From: JBJHBY01 sp050485745
Lineage (GTDB): Bacteria; Pseudomonadota; Gammaproteobacteria; Pseudomonadales; CAMLJR01
Direction: 5' to 3'
Assembly: GCA_050485745.1 (NCBI GenBank)
Contig: JBJHBY010000224.1
Coordinates: 1 to 5,627 of the forward strand
DNA length: 5,627 nt
The position numbers and the translations under genes are program-made. Below, one piece after another: positions 1 through 5,450 of the stretch. The notes beneath the pieces were generated by a model. That model did no database searches. It was given only the letters and a program-made list of their open reading frames with translations, and was not told the origin of the DNA. Each line of letters opens with the position of its first letter. Position 1 is the stretch's first letter.

Positions 1-40
1 AGGTGGCGGTTCCGGGATTCGAGGAATCCGGCCCCTACCT

Positions 41-691
41 CTACATCTCCGACCGCAGGGGGCTTGTCGCTCTCGTCCAGATGGGTGTGCTGGAGAAACC
101 CGGGCTGTTGGTCGGTACCAGGAACAGGCTGAGGCCACGGTGGCGCCTGGCGGGGTCCGGATCGGTGCGTGCCGCCAGCCAGATGTAGTCGGCAAAGTTG
201 CCCAGGCTGGTCCAGATCTTCTGGCCATTGATGACCCAGTGGTCACCGTCACGTTCGGCGCGGGTGCGCAGGCTGGCAAGGTCGGTGCCGGCGGAGGGTT
301 CGGAGTAGCCGATCGCGACCACCACGCGGCCGCGCTGGATACCACGCACCACCTCCTCGCGCACCGACTCGTCCGCGTACTCCGCCATCACCGGTGCAAT
401 GGCTTCGGTGGTGAGAAAGGGATAGGGAAAACCGGATCGCACCACTTCATCAGTGAAGATGTACTGGTCCAGTGGCGTCCAGGCCTTGCCGCCGAGGGCC
501 TCCGGCCAGCTCAGCCCGATCCAGCCATCATCGCCCATGCGCGCAAACTGGCGCCGGAACTCGGGTCCACCGCCCTCCTGAAACTCCGGATCCTGCATTT
601 CCTCTGCCAGCGCCGGGGTCATGCGCTCTGCCATATAGGCGCGCACCGTCTGCTGCAGTTCGCGTTGCCGCTCGCTCAAACCGATGTCCAT
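41..691 (-). CDS. Acyl-CoA dehydrogenase, N-terminal part; frame broken or truncated at the window edge
   Basis: Acyl-CoA dehydrogenases are FAD flavoproteins that introduce the alpha,beta double bond into acyl-CoA thioesters. The visible 216 residues hold the N-terminal helical domain (about 1-120) and most of the beta domain, including GYSEPSAGTDLASL (128-141) and INGQKIWTS (154-162), the flavin/substrate-binding signature of the family. The ATG at 691 is chosen because GGAG sits just upstream (698-701) and the protein then begins at the usual family N-terminus. Only 10 bases separate it from the acyl-CoA synthetase stop, so the two are probably co-transcribed and translationally coupled. 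Family members are about 380-400 residues. Here similarity ends after STPIWT (201-206, near position 74), ten unrelated codons follow, and a TAG lies at 41-43. The conserved R-T-N segment and the C-terminal helical domain with the catalytic Glu are not seen. Family assignment is secure; whether the gene is intact is not. Confidence 0.85.
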   Translation of the reverse strand: MDIGLSERQRELQQTVRAYMAERMTPALAEEMQDPEFQEGGGPEFRRQFARMGDDGWIGLSWPEALGGKAWTPLDQYIFTDEVVRSGFPYPFLTTEAIAPVMAEYADESVREEVVRGIQRGRVVVAIGYSEPSAGTDLASLRTRAERDGDHWVINGQKIWTSLGNFADYIWLAARTDPDPARRHRGLSLFLVPTNSPGFSSTPIWTRATSPLRSEM

Positions 692-701
692 CTGCTTCTC
701 C

Positions 702-2291
702 TCAGATACGCCGCTCGCGGCCCTGCCACCAGGGGTCGCGCAGCTTGCGCCGATAGACCTTGCCCGCGGGACTGCGCGGGATCTCGTCAATGAAACCCAC
801 ACTGCGCGGCCACTTCTGCCGCGCCAGGTGCGGCTCACAGTGGGCGATCAGCTCGCGCTCCAGATTCTCGCCGGGTTCAAACCCCGGCGCCAGTTGCACC
901 ATCGCCTTCACCTCTTCGCCCCACTCCTCGTTGGGCACACCGACACAGGCCACATCGGCAACCGCCGGGTGCTGCAGCAGGACGTCGTCGATCTCCTGCG
1001 GATAGATATTGACGCCCCCGGCAATGATGGTCTCTGCGCTGCGCCCGGTCAGGAACAGGTAGCCATCGGCATCCAGATAGCCGATATCACCCGCGGTAAA
1101 ATAGCCCTCCCGCTGCACCGATCGGGTCTTCTCCGGTGCCTTGAAGTATTCGAAACCACTGCCCTCCGGGCTGGCCAGCCACACCTGACCCTCCTGGCCA
1201 ACGGGCAGTTCCTGGCCATCATCGTCGAGGATGCGCACCTGCCCGGGTGCTGCGCGCCCGACCGTGCCGGGATGCGCCAGCCACTCCTGGGGGCTGACAA
1301 TGGTGCCCGGGCCCTCGGTGCCCGCGAACATCTCCCAGATCACCGGTCCGAACCAGTCCAGCATCTGCTGCTTCACCGCCACCGGGCAGGGCGCGGCGCC
1401 GTGGATGACAAAGCGCAGTGAGGACACATCGTAGCCCTCGCGGACGGCTTCGGGCAGCGCCAGCATGCGCTGGAACATGGTGGGCACGAAGAAGCTGTGG
1501 GTGATGCGGTAGCGCTGGATCAGCTCCAGGGTTTCCTGCGCATCCCACTTGTCCATCATGACCACGCCAATCCCCGCGGTGAGGGGGGTGGTCAGGCAGA
1601 GGTTGAAAGGGCCGGAGTGGTACAGCGGCCCGGTGACCAGGCCACAGTCACTCCCACTCTCCGGCTCGAACTGGAATACCGCTGTCAGCAGGGCCTGCAA
1701 GTCCGCCGCCTTGGCCGGGTCCGGCTGGCGGCGCAGCACGCCCTTGGGGCGCCCCGTGGTTCCCGAGGTGTACTGCATGACATGCCCGAGGGCGGGTTCG
1801 TCGATATCCGCGGGGTCCTGCCCGGCCAGGGCTGCTTCAAAGTCATCGAAGCCCGGAATGGCACCGCCAATCGCCAGCTTGAGCCGCAGGCGCGGATTGT
1901 CCGCCACTGCGTTGCCGACATCGCGGCTGCGAATATCCGCAAACAGGGCGACGGCCTCGCAGTCCTCGACGATATAGGCAATCTCCTCGGTGGTCAGATG
2001 CCAGTTCACCGGGGTCAGGCGCACGCCACAGCGATGGGCGGCGAAGCGCACGTCGGCAAACTCGGGACGGTTGCCACAGAGCAGGGCAACGGAGTCACCG
2101 GGACCGATACCCTGAGCGCGCAACAGGCGTGCGACCTGGTTGGCGCGGGCATTGAGCTCACCAAAGCTGCGGTCGCCATGGGCAGACACGATGGCACTGC
2201 GCCGCGGGTCGCGGGCGGCCACAGCCGCGATCTCCATGCCTTCGGCCGCGCGGGCGCGGGCAGCATCAAAAAGGGAAACGGTATCCTGCAT
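702..2291 (-). CDS. AMP-forming acyl-CoA synthetase (acyl-CoA ligase)
   Basis: This 529-residue member of the ANL adenylating superfamily would activate a carboxylic acid with ATP to an acyl-adenylate and transfer it to CoA. The core motifs are all present: the phosphate-binding loop YTSGTTGRPKG (about 174-184), the A5-like segment MFAGTEG (about 321-327), TAGD (Asp about 402), the TGR hinge region (Arg about 417) followed by IIAGGVNIYPQEID (about 422-435), and the C-terminal PRSPAGK with the catalytic Lys near 511. Length is typical and no key residue is missing. The ATG at 2291 is preferred over an in-frame upstream start at 2429 because AGGAG lies 8 bases before it (2300-2304) and MQDTVSLFDAARARA reads as a normal family N-terminus. 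It is the first gene of a pair with the acyl-CoA dehydrogenase at 691, which suggests degradation of a fatty, terpenoid or steroid-derived acid. The substrate cannot be read from the sequence. Confidence 0.93.
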   Translation of the reverse strand: MQDTVSLFDAARARAAEGMEIAAVAARDPRRSAIVSAHGDRSFGELNARANQVARLLRAQGIGPGDSVALLCGNRPEFADVRFAAHRCGVRLTPVNWHLTTEEIAYIVEDCEAVALFADIRSRDVGNAVADNPRLRLKLAIGGAIPGFDDFEAALAGQDPADIDEPALGHVMQYTSGTTGRPKGVLRRQPDPAKAADLQALLTAVFQFEPESGSDCGLVTGPLYHSGPFNLCLTTPLTAGIGVVMMDKWDAQETLELIQRYRITHSFFVPTMFQRMLALPEAVREGYDVSSLRFVIHGAAPCPVAVKQQMLDWFGPVIWEMFAGTEGPGTIVSPQEWLAHPGTVGRAAPGQVRILDDDGQELPVGQEGQVWLASPEGSGFEYFKAPEKTRSVQREGYFTAGDIGYLDADGYLFLTGRSAETIIAGGVNIYPQEIDDVLLQHPAVADVACVGVPNEEWGEEVKAMVQLAPGFEPGENLERELIAHCEPHLARQKWPRSVGFIDEIPRSPAGKVYRRKLRDPWWQGRERRI

Positions 2292-2326
2292 GGGTCGGGC
2301 TCCTGCTTGCTGATGACGGGTTATGG

Positions 2327-2340
2327 GCACAGTGCTGTGC
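2327..2340. promoter_or_regulatory. Small palindrome upstream of the acyl-CoA synthetase gene
   Basis: GCACAG-TG-CTGTGC is a perfect 6-base inverted repeat with a 2-base centre, 35 bases upstream of the synthetase ATG. On the minus strand it lies directly before CATAAC (4 of 6 to a -10 box), with no convincing -35 upstream. This arrangement would suit a repressor operator of the kind that controls fatty acid catabolic operons. That reading is inference; a 12-base arm match can also arise by chance. Confidence 0.3.
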
Positions 2341-2446
2341 GGCAGGCGGAAGACCGCGAGTCTCGCCCAGCACGCGGAGGCAGACAAGCCGCCGGGCGCT
2401 TCATGACCAAACGGTAATTCGGCAACCACCCGGCATCACCGCGGGC

Positions 2447-2476
2447 TTGTCAGGCCACGGGGCATTCTGGTGCAAT
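2447..2476 (+). promoter_or_regulatory. Candidate sigma70 promoter for the HupE/UreJ-like gene
   Basis: TTGTCA at 2447-2452 matches 5 of 6 bases of the -35 consensus. It is followed after 18 bases by TGCAAT (2471-2476, 4 of 6 to TATAAT), with an extended TG at 2468-2469. Transcription would begin near 2483 and leave a leader of about 55 bases before the ATG at 2539. The rest of the divergent region 2292-2538 shows no gene and no other convincing signal. This is a pattern match only. Confidence 0.3.
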
Positions 2477-2538
2477 GGCGCGCGGCCAGGCCAGATCCTG
2501 TCCAGCCCCTCACCCAGCCGGAGTTTCCGCAGCCCGTC

Positions 2539-3552
2539 ATGTCCAGGTCAACCCGCCATCTGCTGAGCCTGTCCGGGCTGCTGGCCTGGCTGCTGCTGGC
2601 GGGCTGCGACGCCTTGCTGGCCCACCCCCTGGCGCCAGGCCTGCTGGACATCGAGCAATTGGGCGATAACCGCTATCAGGTCACCTGGAAGCGCCCGGCC
2701 CTGCAGCGCGTCGACCGCCCCCTGCAGCCCGAGCTACCGGAGCACTGCAGGGCGCAGGCGGCACCGGAGGCCTTTGTCGAGGGCACCGGGGTGGTACAGC
2801 GCTGGCCCCTGCAGTGCAGCGCGGCCTTGACCGGGTCAACGCTCGGTGTGCGCGGTCTGCAGCCCGGTGAGACCGGCGTCCTTCTGCGGGTTGCCAGCCT
2901 CGATGGCGGCCTGTTTCACCACATGCTCAGCGCCGAGGAGCCCCGCATCGTCCTGCCCGCCAGGGCTGGCCGCGGAGCTCAGGCCTGGCACTACCTGAGT
3001 CTCGGTATCGAGCACCTGGTGACCGGTATCGACCACGTCCTGTTCGTGCTGGCCCTGACCCTGCTCATGGGCTGGGGACGCAAGCTGGTGTGGGCGGTGA
3101 CCTTTTTCACCATCGGCCACTCCCTGACCCTGGCGCTGGCGGTACTGGGCTGGATGGTGTTGCCGGAAGCGGTGGTGGAGACGCTGATCGCCTTCAGCAT
3201 CGTGGTGGCTGCCGCGGAGTTGCTGCGTGGTGATGGCCCCCTGAAGCGCCGCCCCTGGCTGATGTCCGGCCTGTTTGGCCTGCTGCATGGAATGGGCTTT
3301 GCGACGGCACTGAGCGGGCTGGGCCTGCCGAAAGGAGAAATCCCGCTGGCCCTGGCCAGCTTCAACATCGGCATTGAGATCGGCCAATTGCTGATCATCG
3401 CGGCCTTTCTGCTGGCCTGGCGCTCGGTCGCAGCCACGGGGCTCAGCTGGCAGGGGCCGGCGAGGCACCTGCCAGCCTGCATCATCGGCACGGTGGCGGC
3501 AATCTGGTTCTGGCAGCGCCTGGGGGCGGACAGCTGGATAGCCTTCGCCTGA
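2539..3552 (+). CDS. HupE/UreJ family membrane protein (putative metal permease or accessory protein)
   Basis: This 337-residue protein has an N-terminal signal sequence (hydrophobic core about 8-22), a periplasmic domain (about 29-150) with two Cys (70, 93) that could pair, and about six membrane segments (about 160-178, 182-206, 211-229, 241-262, 268-294, 311-328). H159-x5-D165-H166 is the HX5DH motif described for HupE. FTIGHSLTLALAVLG, GLLHGMGFATALSGLGLP and FNIGIEIGQL are further family hallmarks. HupE proteins transport nickel for hydrogenase. No hydrogenase, urease or nickel enzyme is in view, so the substrate here is unproven. The ATG at 2539 gives a clean signal sequence, whereas the upstream in-frame GTG at 2470 would add 23 polar residues and overlap the candidate promoter. 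Its ribosome site is weak: GGAG at 2520-2523, about 15 bases from the start. LAGC-D at 20-24 fits a lipobox, while LLA-HP at 26-30 fits ordinary signal peptidase cleavage. Confidence 0.88.
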   Translation: MSRSTRHLLSLSGLLAWLLLAGCDALLAHPLAPGLLDIEQLGDNRYQVTWKRPALQRVDRPLQPELPEHCRAQAAPEAFVEGTGVVQRWPLQCSAALTGSTLGVRGLQPGETGVLLRVASLDGGLFHHMLSAEEPRIVLPARAGRGAQAWHYLSLGIEHLVTGIDHVLFVLALTLLMGWGRKLVWAVTFFTIGHSLTLALAVLGWMVLPEAVVETLIAFSIVVAAAELLRGDGPLKRRPWLMSGLFGLLHGMGFATALSGLGLPKGEIPLALASFNIGIEIGQLLIIAAFLLAWRSVAATGLSWQGPARHLPACIIGTVAAIWFWQRLGADSWIAFA

Positions 3553-3571
3553 GGGGTAGCTACTATAACCT

Positions 3572-3602
3572 AGTCAAACAGATCGTCCTGATCTGTTTGA
3601 CT
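3572..3602. terminator. Perfect 13-bp stem-loop downstream of the HupE-like gene
   Basis: AGTCAAACAGATC (3572-3584), the 5-base loop GTCCT, and GATCTGTTTGACT (3590-3602) form a perfect 13-bp stem that starts 19 bases after the stop at 3552. No run of T follows on either strand, so it is not a canonical intrinsic terminator. It may still end or protect the transcript, or be one arm of a repeated element. The inverted repeat is certain; the role is inferred. Confidence 0.5.
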
Positions 3603-3605
3603 GTC

Positions 3606-3655
3606 GCCCTTGAAATACTGGCGCAATTGCGTGGAATTGCTGGTCTTTCAAGGGC
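3606..3655. repeat. Bipartite 50-base stem-loop
   Basis: The outer arms GCCCTTGAAA (3606-3615) and TTTCAAGGGC (3646-3655) pair perfectly over 10 bp. Inside them, GCAATT (3623-3628) pairs with AATTGC (3635-3640) around a 6-base loop, leaving an internal loop of 7 and 5 bases. The result is a long hairpin with an internal bulge that starts 3 bases after the preceding stem. No protein-coding explanation is evident. It may be part of a dispersed intergenic repeat or a structured 3' untranslated region. Confidence 0.6.
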
Positions 3656-3661
3656 TCGCGA

Positions 3662-3676
3662 CCGGGCTTCGCCCGG
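3662..3676. repeat. 6-bp GC stem-loop with TTC loop
   Basis: CCGGGC (3662-3667) and GCCCGG (3671-3676) pair around the loop TTC. A short GC-rich hairpin with this loop is the kind seen in REP-type intergenic elements. It sits between the long bipartite hairpin and the next stem-loop, with a single base between it and the latter. No T-tract follows on either strand. Confidence 0.55.
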
Positions 3677-3677
3677 C

Positions 3678-3699
3678 GGCGGCACATCCACGTGCCGCC
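3678..3699. repeat. 8-bp stem-loop nearest the recX stop
   Basis: GGCGGCAC (3678-3685) and GTGCCGCC (3692-3699) pair perfectly over 8 bp with the loop ATCCAC. It starts 25 bases after the recX stop on the minus strand and could help end or stabilise the recA-recX transcript. No T-tract follows. It is the last of four adjacent hairpins in the spacer 3553-3724. Confidence 0.55.
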
Positions 3700-3724
3700 A
3701 CCGTGGGCAATGTTAATCGACGGG

Positions 3725-4201
3725 TTAATAGTCTGAAGAGGCAGCAAGGGCACGGCGCACCTGTTCTCCGCTGAAGCCCCTGGACTGCAGGAAGCGCGCC
3801 CGACGCGCATATTCTCTCTGTTCCAATCGTACCCGATCGATCTCACCGAAGCGATCACGCGCCAGGGACGCAGCCTGCTGCACCCAGTCGATATCCTGCT
3901 CGGCCACAACCTCGGCCAAAGCCTGCGCGACCAAGGCATCGCCGACACCACGCTGGCGCAGTTCGGCGCGAATCAGCGCGGGACCACGGCGGGACAGCGC
4001 ACGCTGCCGGGCATGACTGAAGGCAAAGCGCAGATCACTCTGCAGGCCCTCCTCCGCCAGGCGATCGAGTTCGAGCGCCAGGGCGGCCCCGTCACCAAAG
4101 CGACGGGACAGTTTGTCGACCAACTCGCGCCGGCTGTGCTCCCGCCGCGCCAGCAGGTCCATGGCGGCGCGGCGGATGGCGGGGTCGCCGGGCTCAGTCA
4201 C
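3725..4201 (-). CDS. recX: Recombination regulatory protein RecX
   Basis: RecX binds RecA filaments and limits their extension and ATPase activity, acting as a brake on recombination and the SOS response in the cytoplasm. The 158-residue product is of normal length for the family and has its three-helix repeats (about 12-50, 54-100 and 105-155). AMDLLARREHSRREL (13-27) is the conserved N-terminal signature, and SRRGPALIRAELRQRGV (70-86) the central one. The start is a GTG at 4199-4201 that overlaps the recA stop by 8 bases, with GGAG of the recA tail just upstream. Synthesis is therefore probably coupled to recA translation at a lower level, and it shares recA's LexA-controlled promoter. A later in-frame ATG at residue 14 would cut into the conserved signature and is less likely. 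Downstream is the stem-loop spacer, not alaS as in E. coli. Confidence 0.95.
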   Translation of the reverse strand: MTEPGDPAIRRAAMDLLARREHSRRELVDKLSRRFGDGAALALELDRLAEEGLQSDLRFAFSHARQRALSRRGPALIRAELRQRGVGDALVAQALAEVVAEQDIDWVQQAASLARDRFGEIDRVRLEQREYARRARFLQSRGFSGEQVRRALAASSDY

Positions 4202-5243
4202 TCAACTCCGCCGCCTCGGCAGGCTCGTCGATGCTGGCAGCCCCCTTGGCGGCAGGCACGTTCAGGGTCTGGCGCCGAATCTCGTTCTCGATAGTGCGGG
4301 CAATGTCGGGATTATCTTCAAGGAACTTCGCCGCATTGGCGCGACCCTGACCGATCTTGTCGCCCTGATAGGCGTACCAGGCGCCGGATTTGTCCACCAA
4401 CCCAAGCTTGACGCCGAGGTCGATGACCTCGCCCATGCGGTAGATACCCTTGCCGTAGAGAATCTGGAACTCGGCCTGGCGGAACGGCGGCGATACCTTG
4501 TTCTTGACCACCTTGACCCGGGTCTCGTTGCCGGTCACCTCATCGCCATCCTTGACCGAACCGATACGGCGGATATCGAGGCGCACCGAGGAGTAGAACT
4601 TGAGGGCGTTGCCCCCCGTGGTGGTCTCGGGATTGCCAAACATGACGCCGATCTTCATGCGGATCTGGTTGATGAACACCACCAGGCAGTTGGCCTGCTT
4701 GATGCTTCCGGTGAGTTTGCGCATGGCCTGGGACAGCAGCCGCGCCTGCAGGCCGACGTGGGAATCCCCCATCTCACCCTCGATCTCCGCCTTCGGCACC
4801 AGGGCCGCCACGGAGTCCACCACCAGCACATCCACGGCGCCGGAGCGCACCAGCATGTCTGCCACTTCCAGGGCCTGTTCGCCGGTATCCGGCTGGGACA
4901 CGATCAGGTCCGAGATATTGACCCCGAGCTTCTCGGCATATTGCGGATCGAGGGCGTGCTCGGCATCGATAAAGGCGGCGGTGCCGCCCGCCTTCTGCGC
5001 CTCGGCAATCACCGACAGGGTCAGGGTAGTCTTGCCCGAGGACTCGGGGCCGTAGATCTCGACAATGCGCCCCTTGGGCAGGCCACCAATGCCGAGGGCG
5101 ATATCCAGCCCGAGCGAGCCGGTGGAAATACTGGGGATGGCCTGGGCCTGCTGGTCCCCCATGCGCATCACCGTGCCCTTGCCGAACTGTCGCTCGATCT
5201 GGGCCAGGGCCGCGCTGAGTGCCTTCTGCCTGTTATCTTCCAT
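4194..5243 (-). CDS. recA: Recombinase RecA
   Basis: RecA forms ATP-dependent filaments on single-stranded DNA, catalyses homologous pairing and strand exchange, and stimulates LexA self-cleavage. The 349 residues include the Walker A loop GPESSGKT (65-72, Lys71), the catalytic Glu95 in FIDAEHALDP, Walker B ending at Asp143 (VLVVDS), loop L1 around EGEMGDSHVG (155-164), and loop L2 starting at NQIRMKIGVMFGNPETTTGG (192-211). The C-terminus carries the usual acidic tail (EPAEAAELSD). No intein or interruption is present, and no invariant residue I checked is missing. The ATG at 5243 has GAGG about 6 bases upstream (5250-5253). The gene is followed by overlapping recX and preceded by a LexA box and promoter. 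Upstream is a TetR-like gene, not the cinA/pncC gene that often precedes recA in gammaproteobacteria. Confidence 0.99.
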   Translation of the reverse strand: MEDNRQKALSAALAQIERQFGKGTVMRMGDQQAQAIPSISTGSLGLDIALGIGGLPKGRIVEIYGPESSGKTTLTLSVIAEAQKAGGTAAFIDAEHALDPQYAEKLGVNISDLIVSQPDTGEQALEVADMLVRSGAVDVLVVDSVAALVPKAEIEGEMGDSHVGLQARLLSQAMRKLTGSIKQANCLVVFINQIRMKIGVMFGNPETTTGGNALKFYSSVRLDIRRIGSVKDGDEVTGNETRVKVVKNKVSPPFRQAEFQILYGKGIYRMGEVIDLGVKLGLVDKSGAWYAYQGDKIGQGRANAAKFLEDNPDIARTIENEIRRQTLNVPAAKGAASIDEPAEAAELSD

Positions 5244-5312
5244 GGGTCACCTCGATCTTGTGGGTTGCGGTCGGCTTGCAGGATCGGGGGGCAACGGGCC
5301 AACCACCGGAAC

Positions 5313-5328
5313 CTGTATATAAAACCAG
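5313..5328. promoter_or_regulatory. LexA (SOS) box of recA
   Basis: CTGTATATAAAACCAG is a CTG-N10-CAG match to the gammaproteobacterial LexA operator, with an AT-rich centre. It lies 70 bases upstream of the recA ATG and covers the candidate -10 box, so LexA binding would block RNA polymerase. The site is established for this gene family; here it is a sequence match. Confidence 0.85.
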
Positions 5329-5343
5329 TATTGCACAGATCAG
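5316..5343 (-). promoter_or_regulatory. Candidate sigma70 promoter of recA-recX
   Basis: On the minus strand CTGATC (5338-5343) and TATATA (5316-5321) are separated by 16 bases, the same spacing as the E. coli recA promoter (TTGATA-16-TATAAT). The -10 lies inside the LexA box. Transcription would begin near 5309, giving a leader of about 65 bases. The -35 is weak (3 of 6). Confidence 0.55.
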
Positions 5344-5354
5344 GGGTCCTGCCT

Positions 5355-5406
5355 AGTACCAGGAAAAAGTACCGCGAAACTGTACCGGGAAACAGTGCCG
5401 CAACCA
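5355..5406. repeat. Four tandem copies of a 13-base motif upstream of the recA promoter
   Basis: Four adjacent 13-base units begin at 5355, 5368, 5381 and 5394: AGTACCAGGAAAA, AGTACCGCGAAAC, TGTACCGGGAAAC and AGTGCCGCAACCA. The first three agree at 10-11 of 13 positions with their neighbours; the fourth is more diverged (8 of 13 to the second). The array starts 11 bases upstream of the candidate -35, roughly -46 to -97 from the expected transcription start, where activators usually bind. It could also be a neutral tandem duplication. Confidence 0.7.
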
Positions 5407-5450
5407 CCAGGGGTGCGGTCGCCAGCGAACAGGCGTGGGGACCGGCTGCC

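Noticed and set aside
12..31. Small hairpin GGATTC-GAG-GAATCC near the left edge
   Set aside because: A 6-bp stem in the region of the broken frame. It is too short to interpret without the sequence to the left.
3..188. Plus-strand frame of about 61 codons starting on a GTG at the left edge
   Set aside because: It has no stop up to 188 and could be a real fragment if the left edge is foreign DNA, but from 77 onward it is antisense to the acyl-CoA dehydrogenase and has no family resemblance.
140..793. Long plus-strand open frame opposite the acyl-CoA dehydrogenase (about 217 codons)
   Set aside because: It lies fully antisense to a clear family member, has no recognisable domain or ribosome site, and is expected by chance in GC-rich coding DNA.
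684..2417. Plus-strand open frames of about 245 and 306 codons opposite the acyl-CoA synthetase
   Set aside because: They mirror the codon structure of the synthetase, whose full motif set shows which strand codes. Their translations look like no protein family.
2836..3468. Minus-strand open frame of about 210 codons, rich in Gln and His, opposite the HupE-like gene
   Set aside because: It is antisense to a protein with signal sequence, membrane segments and family motifs. The Gln/His richness comes from the reverse reading of Leu/Val codons.
3712..3729. Direct repeat GTTAAT-N6-GTTAAT at the recX stop, considered as an attachment or integron core site
   Set aside because: The units do not fit the attC core GTTRRRY, only two short copies exist, and no integrase gene is in the window.
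3574..3951. Minus-strand frame of about 125 codons running from recX into the stem-loop spacer
   Set aside because: It overlaps recX out of frame and its tail is a translation of the hairpins. There is no sign of coding selection.
5399..5425. Imperfect inverted repeat CGCAACCACC / GGTGCGGTCGC downstream of the TetR-like gene, considered as its terminator
   Set aside because: Pairing needs a bulge and no T-tract follows. It also overlaps the last unit of the 13-base array.
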